Origin: Nematostella vectensis
Lineage: Eukaryota > Cnidaria > Anthozoa > Actiniaria > Edwardsiidae
Direction of reading: 5' to 3'
Assembly (NCBI RefSeq): GCF_932526225.1
Contig: NC_064042.1
Location: forward strand, 15,573,040 to 15,637,039
Length of the DNA stretch: 64,000 nt
Both the position numbers and the translations under genes were made by a program. Shown in pieces: positions 49,427 through 62,600 of the stretch. The notes under the pieces were generated by a model, which was not told the DNA's origin, made no database searches, and saw only the letters and a list, made by a program, of their open reading frames with translations. The stretch's first letter is position 1; the number at the start of each line of letters is the position of its first letter.

Positions 49427-52400
49427 TTAGACCTCGCTCGCCATGTTGTACCCCTCGGAGGCGAGGTTACCGTACTGCGGCTCGGGATCTTGGCGCATCC
49501 CTCCCACCACGACCGCGTAATCAGTCTCTTCTTGAGGCTCACGTGACGGGCGGGTGAGGGTTTCTCTGCCATCCGGGTAGTCTGTGTGGTCAAGTTCCGC
49601 GTAAATGAGGCCACCAGGGGGCTGGGGGGAGTAGTGCGTGAGTTTAGGTTAGGAAGCACCAACTTGTTAATATAAAATATATATTGTGATTATTGAAAAT
49701 AACGAGAGGTATACACGGATAATCTGTGTTGTCGCCCGCAGTGCTTCATGGGTATCAAATAAATAATAAAATAAGAGTAAATAAAAATACACTCATCACA
49801 TAAACACAACACAAAATAAGCTTTATAGGAATTATTCATTTATTGTTTAGATAGGATAGCGCAACTCGCGTTCTCAATCTAAATTCCCTTGCGTTGCTCT
49901 TGCTTCCTAGTGGGAATCAGCGTTATTGAATGGGATCCCTGTGTTAATTAATGGCTCCGGTAGCCCATACTACAGTAATTGCTCGAATAAGCGCCCAGCT
50001 TGCCTAAACGTGTTCATTCGACAATAGCCTGCGTAGCGGCTCAAGGGAGAGGGGCGGGGGGGGAGAGGGGGCGAGAGAAGACAAAGCAAGCGCGCGGCCG
50101 AGGGCTAATACGACGAGTGTGACTGCACGCTAGAGGGAAAGTATCGAAAGCCGTCAGTACCACCCGCCCATTAGTTTATCATTAAAAGCATGTTTTGCTA
50201 GGGTTGCGGAATTTTGTTTGCACGTCGTTATAAGAACACTTTTATCTAGAGACAAAACGGATTTTGAAATAAGCGCCATCCCCGAATAGGAGCCTCACCA
50301 GGTATATAAAAAATTAAATAGGCACCGCAGCGCTTATTCCAGCAATTCATGCAATGGTTTTGAGAGTTCTCTGGGCCACTTGAAGTGCGCTGCTTACGTA
50401 ACGATACCATGATGCACCATTGCTTACCGGTTTCTTTTTCTTCGCTTCCTTGTTGACCTGTGCGTACTGCGGGAGCTCGTCAGCGGCAGAACTCCTTTGG
50501 TCATGCGCACTGGGTCTGTCGGGTATCGCATACTGCTCCTGGCCCTCCGTATCATAATGACTAAGATGGGAATAAAAACAGTTCAGATTTAAATCTACAC
50601 ATGTTGCTAGCTTTATTTTTTGTACATTTATAGCCGAATTCTTGCAGAATTTACTTTTAAGACTAATTTATTTCAGTATATTTTTAGATTAATAATTTTA
50701 GTACAGTTTCTTATAAGCTTAATTTTAGTACATATATAATATATAGCTGTAGTAAAGGGCATTAGATCGTATCAAGAATTCATTCAGGGTGGACCACACC
50801 CTGCATCATCATCTTCTTCATCATCATCCTCATCCTCATCATTACCATTATTATTATTATCAAATACCAATTCAAGCTTTTTCAGTAAAAAAAAAAATAC
50901 ATATCTGTATTTGTTTAGTAATTATATTTCTGGCCTTACTTTGGTTGGCTTCGAGTCTTGGGTCCTGAAATTCAAAAAGTATGTTAGTCTCAAGAGCCAC
51001 CAGCAGTGACATGCCCCCAAAATACAAAACTACACAGAAGGGGAACATAGATAGGAAAGAGGGGGGAAAGATAGATAGATAGAAGAGAAGCAAAGATAGA
51101 TAAGAGAGGAACAAAGATAGAAATGAGCGGAAAAAGATAGATACAGTAGGAACCAAATAATTCGAAATCGGTTTTATCGAACTCCTCGCTAACTCAAACT
51201 AACGTCAAGTTGGCTAGGGACTAATTCCCAGTCTCCAGAACCGGGATCCACGGGCAACCCTTGACTGCTATGGGTGGCCAAGGCTAGTAGCGCTCAGGCC
51301 TCACACGTTCGCCTTTTATTCGGCATTTGACCGTCGCACTTTCGTGTGTTTTGGTAAGACAACCTCGGAAACCTGGGCCTTCTTTAGCCATTAGTGTTTC
51401 CTTTACCTGAGCTACCAGGCCTTTTCTTTCTTCGCCATAAAATCAAAGCCACAATCACCACGGCAACGGCCAGTACACAAGCTATCACTGCGCCCGCGAT
51501 CACTCCAGGGTGGGTACCGCTGGTACGAGGTGCGTTGGTCGGGGGACCTGGGGCTAGGGAAGCGCAAAGGAACAATTTGTTACTAATTTTACTGAGGGGT
51601 AAATCGAACTGGAAGGGTGGGTGTTATGTGTTATTTATCAGGGGGCCCTGAGAAAGCGCGGGTACAGGTGTTATATTAAGGGGGGAGGTATGGGGGAATT
51701 TAATGCTTATTTCTCACACCGATTCACCCTTTTTTTTTGTTAAAAAGTCTAGAGCTGCCCTCTAATTCACCGAGTACTGCTCCCCCTGTACGGCACACTC
51801 ACCTGTCGTGGTAGGTGGCGGCGTATTTTCTAAAACAAAAGAAAACATGATAATTACTTCCCACTTTTCACTTCACAATAACGATCAAATAGAAATTTCT
51901 CCCCTATATATCGATGTCGCCTCGATTCACGACATTACTCAGAAAGACAAAGCCCTATACAATGCATCAGGCTTTCAGAAGTCAGGCTTTCGCAAAGGAC
52001 TGAGGGAAGGGTGCAAAAAGGTCACCCTTCCTTTTCCCCACCTTTCCCATTGAACCTTGTGCGCTTATCGAAGTGCTCCCCACCTTTCCCATTGAACCTT
52101 GTGCGCTTATCTAAGTGCTCACCACCTTTCCTATTGAACCTTGTGCGCTTATCTAAGTGCTCCCCACCTTTCCCATTGAACCTTGTGCGCTTCTCTAAGT
52201 GCTCCCCACCTTTCCCATTGAACCTTGTGCGCTTATCTAAGTGCTCCCCACCTTTCCCATTGAACCTTGTGCGCTTATCTAAGTGCTCCCCACCTTTCCC
52301 ATTGAACCTTGTGCGCTTATATAAGTGCGCCCCACCTTTCCCATTGAACCTTGTGCGCTTCTCTAAGTGCGCCCCACCTTTCCCATTGAACCTTGTGCGC

Positions 52401-54635
52401 TTATCTAAGTGCTCCCCACCTTTCCCATTGAACCTTGTGCGCTTATATAAGTGCGCCCCACCTTTCCCATTGAACCTTGTGCGCTTATCTAAGTGCGCCC
52501 CACCTTTCCCATTGAACCTTGTGCGCTTATCTAAGTGCTCCCCACCTTTCCCATTGAACCTTGTGCACTTATCTAAGTGCTCCCCACCTTTCCCATTGAA
52601 CCTTGTGCGCTTATCTAAGTGCTCCCCACCTTTCCTATTGAACCTTGTGCGCTTATCTAAGTGCTCCCCACCTTTCCCATTGAACCTTGTGCGCTTATCT
52701 AAGTGCGCCCCACCTTTCCCATTGAACCTTGTGCGCTTATCTAAGTGCTCCCCACCTTTCCCATTGAACCTTGTGCGCTTATCTAAGTGCTCACCACCTT
52801 TCCTATTGAACCTTGTGCGCTTATCTAAGTGCGCCCCACCATTCCCATTGAACCTTGTGCGCTTCTCTAAGTGCTCCCCACCTTTCCCATTGAACCTTGT
52901 GCGCTTATCTAAGTGCTCCCCACCTTTCCCATTGAACCTTGTGCGCTTATATAAGTGCGCCCCACCTTTCCCATTGAACCTTGTGCGCTTATCTAAGTGC
53001 GCCCCACCTTTCCCATTGAACCTTGTGCGCTTATCTAAGTGCTCCCCACCTTTCCCATTGAACCTTGTGCACTTATCTAAGTGCTCACCACCTTTCCTAT
53101 TGAACCTTGTGCGCTTATCTAAGTGCTCCCCACCTTGCCCATTGAACCTTGTGCACTTATCTAAGTACTCCCCACCTTTCCCATTGAACCTTGTGCACTT
53201 ATCTAAGTGCGCCCCACCTTTCCCATTGAACCTTGTGCGCTTATCTAAGTGCTCCCCACCTTGCCCATTGAACCTTGTGCGCTTATCTAAGTGCTCACCA
53301 CCTTTCCCATTGAACCTTGTGCGCTTATCTAAGTGCTCCCCACCTTTCCCATTGAACCTTGTGCGCTTATCTAAGTGCTCCCCACCTTTCCCATTGAACC
53401 TTGTGCGCTTATCTAAGTGCTCCCCACCTTTCCCATTGAACCTTGTGCGCTTATCTAAGTGCGCCACTGGGCTCGAGGTAGATATCGATGGGAGAAAAAT
53501 TATTAGGAAAGAAAAATTCACAGTTATATATTTTAGACCGCAATAAGGTAATACTACAACCCGTCTTGTTGACGGCAGCAGACTGCCCCAAGCAGAGACC
53601 AAAAAGGGTCATTACTCAGAGAAGAGGCGTGACATGACTCAAAACAACCGGATAGGGTTGCATGAAAACATGACCTCATATGTCTTTTCTGTTTATGATA
53701 CTTGATGTTATTTGGTCCACTATAATATCTTTATATCTATGCATTGAGCAAGTTCCGATCGAAACTGAAATTACATCAGAATTTACATCAAAATAAATGT
53801 AAAAAAAAAAACAGACGCCCCATTAAAATAATTCACTTAAAACCCATAAGGTTTTCCTATTTATCTACGCTCATAACATCGTATTCTTTTTGACGAGCAA
53901 AAGTAAAGGAGTGATAATCGTACACAGTGTATCAGTATCAAGCCTGCAGGAAGCGCGGTGTTGACCATTACCGCGAAAGATAAACACACGCGCAGCCATA
54001 CTACTCCAGATACTCGTAAAAACACAAAACAATACTCTTGCAACAAAAAAAAACAACAACAAATTAATTATTCTGTTTTTGTTCTTATTTCTGTTTTTTT
54101 TACTATCTAGGAGCAGCAAAGGGTTAACTCCTTATCCTGATTATCAAATCCAAAACTTTCGAAGCCTAGAGTCTTGGCGTGAAAAAATAACACTTGTTTT
54201 CGATGTCAAGATTTGGTACTTGGTCAATGACTAAGATGGATGACTATAATCTGGTGTAAAAATGCCATGCAACAAAACTAAAACGCAGTGTTTTAAAAGA
54301 GTCTGAAAAAGAGGTAAAATAATACCCGAGACTGTCATGACGTGCATATGCTGCGATGTACTCACCGCTTTTGTACAAGTTGATGACCAGCGAGTCGTTG
54401 CCTCCCATGTTGTTCGTGGCCTTACACGTGTAGTTACCAAAGTCGCCATCTTTCACCTTGAAAACGTATTTACTTGTTAAATTCACTTCCTCGTGAAGCA
54501 CGTGACCTGTAGCGTTAGACCACGTGACAGTTGGCGTTGGGTAGCCCCCAGTAACGCAAATTAGGGAGACGTCATAGCCGACCCAGCCTTCAGTTCGCTC
54601 GGAGGAGGAGTTGGTCTTGTCGATGAACGCGGGGT
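49427..54635 (-). CDS. Gene B: Ig-superfamily receptor with ITIM-type tail (5' end not found)
   Basis: Exons on the minus strand: Ig domain 54366-54635 (VSLICVTGGYPTPTVTW, GNYTCKATNNMGGNDS); a 27-bp stalk exon 51803-51829; transmembrane exon about 51408-51540 (GVIAGAVIACVLAVAVVIVA then WRRKKR); a likely mini-exon near 50945-50970; cytoplasmic exon 50428-50562 (EQYAIPD, LPQYAQVNKE); terminal exon 49427-49621 (LIYAELDH, TDYAVVV, PQYGNLASEG, stop at 49427). Splice consensus and phases agree at the last two junctions. The tail has ITIM and ITSM-like tyrosines, so inhibitory or phosphatase-recruiting signalling is inferred. No signal peptide or V-set exon is visible between 54.6 and 56.2 kb, so the gene may be truncated or have a distant first exon. 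Confidence 0.62.
49622..50427. other. Intron of gene B
   Basis: It contains a G-rich stretch near 50045-50090. No other feature seen. Confidence 0.35.
50797..51145. repeat. Simple repeats in gene B intron
   Basis: A (TCA)n/(ATT)n stretch at about 50805-50862 and a degenerate AGATAGATAGA-type purine repeat at about 51045-51142. Confidence 0.7.
52033..53466. repeat. 42-bp minisatellite, about 34 copies
   Basis: The unit contains CCCATTGAACCTTGTGCGC and TTATCTAAGTGCTCCCCACC. 42 is a multiple of three, so both strands stay open for over 500 codons. This is a property of the period, not evidence of a gene. The array lies in the intron between the Ig and stalk exons of gene B. Confidence 0.97.
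53467..54365. other. Intron of gene B
   Basis: AT-rich, no recognised feature. Confidence 0.35.
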
Positions 54636-55850
54636 CTGGGGAAGAATATAGGCGTGTCAGCAGAAAAGTCAAAGTGGTGTTCTAGCTTAAGTTTAGGTGA
54701 TAAACAACGATAGCAACAGCACAGCAAAAATATTAAAGTACAATGTACTTCTAGGAACTACAATAGCAAAAACAAGGCGTCAACAACAACAACATCAGTC
54801 ACAACGACGACAACAACAACAACAACAACAACCGTGTCGCAGTGGAAACAACTACAGCATGGCAAACCCGCAGCAAAAACAAGTAGCGGTTGATGACGAT
54901 GTCAACAACCGGCAGCAGAATTAAACAAAAATAAATTAGCTAGCATAAGATAAAAGAGGCGGTGAATAATAACACATAAAAACTCACTATTGGTATCGAA
55001 CGGAAATCAAACAGAACTTCAACACTAACGAAGTTTATTTCATTGTAAAATACAAAATAAAATCTTACAGTTATTTTTATCAAAACGTTTACTTTTCATT
55101 TATAGCGATAACTTGCCAATACTAAAAATTATTAACAATTACAATTATTCTTATCTGACGAATTATTTTCGATTCACCACGAAACGTATAATTAACTCAC
55201 AAAATTTAAATTTGAAATTATTCCTTACTTTCAAAACGCAACATTCTCACATTATCAAATGCTATCAAAACATCTATTTGCGTTCAAATGACTTTTGAGT
55301 AATTTAAAAATGGCTCCTCTCAGTCAGACAGACTGGAAACGAGACAACTTGACTTTGGTCTCCCTGTGGAAAAAAGCTCAACCGAAAAAGGTGCCATTTT
55401 GAAATTACCCAAAGGACCCTGGGATCAAACAGTTTACTTTTCAATGTGTCAATCAATCTGATGGCACCCTTGAAATCTAGTCTAAGAATATCAAATATTT
55501 TGCTTCCAGTGACCTACATACAATATAGTATAAAAATACATTAAAACCACAAAAATATATCTATAAAATCTATGCATACAAAAATACTTTACGTTGTCAT
55601 CAATTACAAACTACTTTCCTCTAATGATGTCTGTACACCCTATAAAGAGTAAATTTATAAAAATAAATACTAACGAATTTATTAACATGCATCATGAAAT
55701 TTCTCTATCTTCCTGTATTAAAACGTTCAAAAAATCGTTCAAAACCAAGTTCAAAACTGGCCTTTTTCGGTTAGTCAGACCAGGAGGCCTGGTGGTAGCA
55801 CTAGCTTGGCCCAACAATTAGAATTTTAGGAAGAGGGCTGGAGGATAATG
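54636..55850. other. Spacer upstream of gene B Ig exon
   Basis: A (CAA)n microsatellite at about 54778-54832 and AT-rich sequence with no trustworthy coding region. I looked here for a signal-peptide exon of gene B and saw none. Confidence 0.35.
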
Positions 55851-55975
55851 GTAGTTTCCTGGTCTATTGGTATTACCTGGTATAATTGTTGTTTCCTGGT
55901 CTATTGGTATCACCTGGTATAATGGTAGTTTCCTGGTCTATTGGTATTACCTGGTATAATGGTAGTTTTCTGGGG
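55848..55975. repeat. 37-bp tandem repeat, 3-4 copies
   Basis: GTTTCCTGGTCTATTGGTAT recurs at 37-bp spacing (55854, 55891, 55928). Degenerate GGTAGTTT-type copies continue to about 56190. Confidence 0.85.
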
Positions 55976-56270
55976 AAATACTATGTTCTAGTGGTAGTTA
56001 TTTTGTCTAGTGGTATAGTTCTCTTGTTTCTAGAGATAGTTTCCAGGTTAGTGGAGGTTTCCGGGTTTAGTGGTATTTTCTAGTCTAGTGGTAGTGCTAT
56101 GCTCTAGTTCTTTTGTCTTGTGGTATAGTTCTCTAGCCTCTACAGGTAGTTTTCGGGTTTGATGGTATTTCCACCACAGCCTAGGGGTAGTTTCCTGGCC
56201 TAATAATGATGTTCATTTATTGTGTTTCTGTTTAGTATCACTTCCCTGTCCGCCGTGACTTCCTGGTAAT

Positions 56271-56469
56271 TTACATGCTCTGTATGTTGCCATAGGTAAC
56301 TTCCTGTTGGCCAGGAACGTTAGCATAGGTGGGGTCCTCTGCTTTCTGGAACTCGGTGATGTCAGCGTAGGCGGTTTCCTGGTAGGCAGCAGGTTTCGTG
56401 GCAGAGGCAGCTGCCTCGTCCATGACGGAGTTGAAGTCTGCTAGCTCCGCATACACGATCTCCCCGGGC
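56271..56469 (-). CDS. Gene C: terminal cytoplasmic exon of a third receptor
   Basis: The acceptor TTTTTTGCAG is followed in phase 0 by PGEIVYAELADF, then YQETAYADITEF, DPTYANVPG and VTYGNIQSM, stop at 56271. The spacing and order of the tyrosine motifs parallel the last exon of gene B (LIYAEL, TDYAVV, QYGNL), so the two are paralogous. IVYAEL and VTYGNI fit the ITIM consensus, and TAYADI is ITSM-like. The upstream exons must lie beyond the 29-bp array and outside the window. Confidence 0.65.
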
Positions 56470-56682
56470 TGCAAAAAAGAGAGACGTGGACATTTTAACA
56501 AAGCTTATTTAAAAATCAGAGGGTTCTAGGAAGCAAAAAGGCGATTAATGTATTTTATCTATACACCGCAGGGTTGTTTGTTGAAAAGAATAATCTGAAC
56601 TTCAGAGATCACGTGAAAAAGGGCGCTACGAGGCAAAAACAATGGAGTTATTTAAAGGAATTATCTCTTTATGCCGTATTTG

Positions 56683-59600
56683 GAGAGCCACGTGCAGATT
56701 GATAACATTTGGAACGCCACGTTCAGACTGATAACATTTGGAGAGCCACGTTCAGATTAATAACATTTGAAGAGCCACGTTCAGATTGATATCATTTGGA
56801 ACGCCACGTTCAGACTGATAACATTTGGAGAGCCACGTTCAGATTAATAACATTTGAAGAGCCACGTTCAGATTGATAACATTTGGAGAGCCACGTGCAG
56901 ATTGATAACATTTGGAGAGCCACGTTCAGGTTAATAACATTTGAAGAGCCACGCTCAGATTGATAACATTTGAAGAGCCACGTTCAGATTGATAACATTT
57001 GGAGAGCCACGTTCAGACTGATAACATTTGGAGAGCCACGTGCAGATTGATAACATTTGGGGAGCCACGTTCAGATTGATAACATTTGGAGAGACACGTG
57101 CAGATTGATAACATTTGGAGAGCCACGTGCAGATTAATAACATTTGGAGAGCCACGTGCAGATTAATAACATTTGGAGAGCCACGTGCAGATTAATAACA
57201 TTTGGAGAGCCACGTGCAGATTAATAACATTTGGAGAGCCACGTGCAGATTGATAACATTTGGAGAGCCACGTGCAGATTGATAACATTTGGAGAGCCAC
57301 GTGCAGATTGATGACATTTGGAGAGCCACGTTCAGATTGATGACATTTGGAGAGCCACGTGCAGATTGATAACATTTGAAGAGCCACGTGCAGATTGATA
57401 ACATTTGGAGAACAACGTGCAGATTGATAACATTTGGAGAACCACGTGCAGATTGATAACATTTGAAGAGCCACGTGCAGATTGATAACATTTGAAGAGC
57501 CACGTTCAGATTGATAACATTTGGAGAGCCACGTTCAGACTGATAACATTTGGAGAGCCACGTGCAGATTGATAACATTTGGGGAGCCACGTTCAGATTG
57601 ATAACATTTGGAGAGACACGTGCAGATTGATAACATTTGGAGAGCCACGTGCAGATTAATAACATTTGGAGAGCCACGTGCAGATTAATAACATTTGGAG
57701 AGCCACGTGCAGATTAATAACATTTGGAGAGCCACGTGCAGATTAATAACATTCGGAGAGCCACGTGCAGATTGATAACATTTGGAGAGCCACGGGCAGA
57801 TTGATAACATTTGGAGAGCCACGTTCAGATTGATAACATTTGGGGAACCACGTGCAGATTGATAATATTTGAAGAGCCACGTGCAGATTGATAACATTTG
57901 AAGAGCCACGTGCAGATTGATAACATTTGGAGAACAACGTGCAGATTGATAACATTTGGAGAACCACGTGCAGATTGATAACATTTGAAGAGCCACGTGC
58001 AGATTGATAACATTTGAAGAGCCACGTGCAGATTGATAACATTTGGAGAGCCACGTTCAGATTGATGACATTTGGAGAGCCACGTGCAGATTGATAACAT
58101 TTGAAGAGCCACGTGCAGATTGATAACATTTGGAGAACCACGTGCAGATTGATAACATTTGGAGAACCACGTGCAGATTGATAACATTTGGAGAACCACG
58201 TGCAGATTGATAACATTTGAAGAGCCACGTTCAGATTTATAACATTTGGAGAGCCCATTCAGATTAATAACATTTGGAGAGCCACGTTCAGATTGATAAC
58301 ATTTGGAGAGCCACGTGCAGATTGATAACATTTGAAGAGCCACGTTCAGACTGATAACATCTGAAGAGCCACGTTCAGATTGATAACATTTGGAGAACAA
58401 CGTACAGATTGATAACATTTGGAGAACCACGTGCAGATTGATAACATTTGAACAGCCACGTGCAGATTGATAACATTTGAAGAGCCACGTGCAGATTAAT
58501 AACATTTAGAGAGCCACGTGCAGATTAATAACATTTGGAGAGCCACGTGCAGATTAATAACATTTGGAGAGCCACGTGCAGATTGATAACATTTGGAGAG
58601 CCACGTGCAGATTGATAACATTTGGAGAGCCATGTGCAGATTGATGACATTTGGAGAGCCACGTTCAGATTGATGACATTTGGAGAGCCACGTGCAGATT
58701 GATAACATTTGAAGAGCCACGTGCAGATTGATAACATTTGGAGAACAACGTGCAGATTGATAACATTTGGAGAACCACGTGCAGATTGATAACATTTGAA
58801 GAGCCACGTGCAGATTGATAACATTTGAAGAGCCACGTGCAGATTGATAACATTTGGAGAGCCACGTTCAGATTGATAACATTTGGAGAGCCACGTGCAG
58901 ATTGATAACATTTGAAGAGCCACGTGCAGATTGATAACATTTGGAGAACCACGTGCAGATTGATAACATTTGGAGAACCACGTGCAGATTGATAACATTT
59001 GGAGAACCACGTGCAGATTGATAACATTTGAAGAGCCACGTTCAGATTTATAACATTTGGAGAGCCACGTTCAGATTGATAACATTTGGAAAGCCACGTG
59101 CAGATTAATAACATTTGGAGAGCCACGTGCAGATTGATAACATTTGGAGAGCCACGTGCAGATTGATAACATTTGGAGAGCCACGTGCAGATTGATAACA
59201 TTTGGAGAGCCACGTTCAGATTGATAACATTTGGAGAGCCACGTGCAGATTGATAACATTTGGAGAGCCACGTGCAGATTGATAACATTTGGAGAGCCAG
59301 GTTCAGATTCATAACATTTGGAGAGCCACGTGCAGATTGATAACATTTGGAGAGCCACGTGCAGATTGATAACATTTGGAGAGCCACGTTCAGATTGATA
59401 ACATTTGGAGAGCCACGTTCACATTGATAACATTTGAAGAGCCACGTTCAGATTGATAACATTTGGAGAGCCACGTTCAGACTGATAACATCTGGAGAGC
59501 CACGTTCAGATTGATAACATTTGGAGAGCCACGTTCAGATTGATAACATTTGGAGAGCCACGTGCAGATTGATAACATTTGGAGAGCCACGTTCAGACTG

Positions 59601-62600
59601 ATAACATTTGGAGAGCCACGTTCAGATTGATAACATTTGGAGAGCCACGTGCAGATTAATAACATTTGGAGAGCCACGTGCAGATTAATAACATTTGGAG
59701 AGCCACGTGCAGATCAATAACATTTGGAGAGCCACGTGCAGATTAATAACATTTGGAGAGCCACGTGCAGATTGATAACATTTGGAGAGCCACGTGCAGA
59801 TTGATAACATTTGGAGAGCCACGTGCAGATTGATAACATTTGAAGAGCCACGTGCAGATTGATAACATTTGGAGAGCCACGTTCAGATTGATAACATTTG
59901 GAGAGCCACGTGCAGATTGATAACATTTTAAGAGCCACGTTCAGATTGATAACATTTGGAAAGCCACGTGCGGATTGATAACATTTGGAGAGCCACGTGC
60001 AGATTGATAACATTTGGAGAGCCACGTGCAGATTGATAACATTTGGAGAGCCACGTTTAGATTGATAACATTTGGGGAGCCACGTGCAGATTGATGACAT
60101 TTGAAGAGCCACGTGCAGATTGATAACATTTGAAGAGCCACGTTCAGATTGATTACATATGAAGAGACACGTGCAGATTGATAACATTTGGAGAGCCACG
60201 TGCAGATTAATAACATTTGGAGAGCCACGTGCAGATTGATAACATTTGGAGAGCCACGTGCAGATTTATAACATTTGGAGAGCCACGTGCAGATTGATAA
60301 CATTTGGAGAGCCACGTTCAGACTGATAACATTTGGAGAGCCACGTTCAGATTGATAACATTTGGAGAGCCACGTGCAGATTAATAACATTTGGAGAGCC
60401 ACGTGCAGATTAATAACATTTGGAGAGCCACGTGCAGATCAATAACATTTGGAGAGCCACGTGCAGATTAATAACATTTGGAGAGCCACGTGCAGATTGA
60501 TAACATTTGGAGAGCCACGTGCAGATTGATAACATTTGGAGAGCCACGTGCAGATTGATAACATTTGAAGAGCCACGTGCAGATTGATAACATTTGGAGA
60601 GCCACGTTCAGATTGATAACATTTGGAGAGCCACGTGCAGATTGATAACATTTTAAGAGCCACGTTCAGATTGATAACATTTGGAGAGCCACGTGCGGAT
60701 TGATAACATTTGGAGAGCCACGTGCAGATTGATAACATTTGGAGAGCCACGTGCAGATTGATAACATTTGGAGAGCCACGTTTAGATTGATAACATTTGG
60801 GGAGCCACGTGCAGATTGATGACATTTGAAGAGCCACGTGCAGATTGATAACATTTGAAGAGCCACGTTCAGATTGATTACATATGAAGAGACACGTGCA
60901 GATTGATAACATTTGGAGAGCCACGTGCAGATTAATAACATTTGGAGAGCCACGTGCAGATTGATAACATTTGGAGAGCCACGTGCAGATTTATAACATT
61001 TGGAGAGCCAGGTTCAGATTCATAACATTTGGAGAGCCACGTGCAGATTGATAACATTTGGAGAGCCACGTGCAGATTGATAACATTTGGAGAGCCACGT
61101 TCAGATTGATAACATTTGGAGAGCCACGTGCAGATTTATACCATTTTGAGAGCCACGTTCAGATTGATAACATTTGGAGAGCCACGTGCAGATTGATAAC
61201 ATTTGGAGAACAACGTGCAGATTGATAACATTTGGAGAACCACGTGCAGATTGATAACATTTGAAGAGCCACGTGCAGATTGATAACATTTGAAGAGCCA
61301 CGTGCAGATTGATAACATTTGGAGAGCCACGTTCAGATTGATGACATTTGGAAAGCCACGTGCAGATTGATAACATTTGAAGAGCCACGTGCAGATTGAT
61401 AACATTTGGAGAACCACGTGCAGATTGATAACATTTGGAGAACCACGTGCAGATTGATAACATTTGGAGAACCACGTGCAGATTGATAACATTTGAAGAG
61501 CCACGTTCAGATTTATAACATTTGGAGAGCCTATTCAGATTAATAACATTTGGAGAGCCACGTTCAGATTGATAACATTTGGAGAGCCACGTGCAGATTG
61601 ATAACATTTGAAGAGCCACGTTCAGACTGATAACATCTGAAGAGCCACGTTCAGATTGATAACATTTGGAGAGCCACGTGCAGATTAATAACATTTGGAG
61701 AGCCACGTGCAGATTGATAACATTTGAAGAGCCACGTTCAGATTGATAACATTTGGAGAGCCACGTGCAGATTGATAACATTTGGAGAGCCACGTGCAGA
61801 TTGATAACATTTGGAGAGCCACGTTCAGATTGATAACATTTGCGGAGCCACGTGCAGATTGATAACATTTGGAGAACCACGTGCAGATTGATAACATTTG
61901 AAGAGCCACGTGCAGATTGATAACATTTGAAGAGCCACGTTCAGATTGATAACATATGAAGAGACACGTGCGGATTGATAACATTTGGAGAGCCACGTGC
62001 AGATTAATAACATTTGGAGAGCCACGTGCAGATTGATAACATTTGGAGAGCCACGTGCAGATTGATAACATTTGGAGAGCCACGTTCAGATTGATAACAT
62101 TTGGAGAGCCACGTGCAGATTGATAACATTTGGAGAGCCACGTGCAGATTGATAACATTTGGAGAGCCACGTGCAGATTGATAACATTTGGAGAGCCACG
62201 TTCAGATTGATAACATTTGGGGAGCCACGTGCAGATTGATAGCATTTGGAGAGCCACGTGCAGATTAATAACATTTGGAGAGCCACGTGCAGATTGATAA
62301 CATTTGGAGAGCCACGTGCAGATTAATAACATTTGGAGAGACACGTGCAGATTGATAACATTTGGAGAGCCACGTGCAGATTGATAACATTTGGAGAGCC
62401 ACGTTCAGATTGATGACATTTGGAGAGCCACGTTCACATTGATAACATTTGAAGAGCCACGTTCAGATTGATAACATTTGGAGAGCCACGTTCAGACTGA
62501 TACCATCTGGAGAGCCACGTTCAGATTGATAACATTTGGAGAGCCACGTTCAGATTGATAACATTTGGAGAGCCACGTGCAGATTGATAACATTTGGAGA

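Noticed and set aside
52022-53602. Long open frames on both strands (511 and 526 codons)
   Set aside because: They are produced by the 42-bp period. Every unit repeats the same 14 codons and both strands are open, so no gene is claimed.
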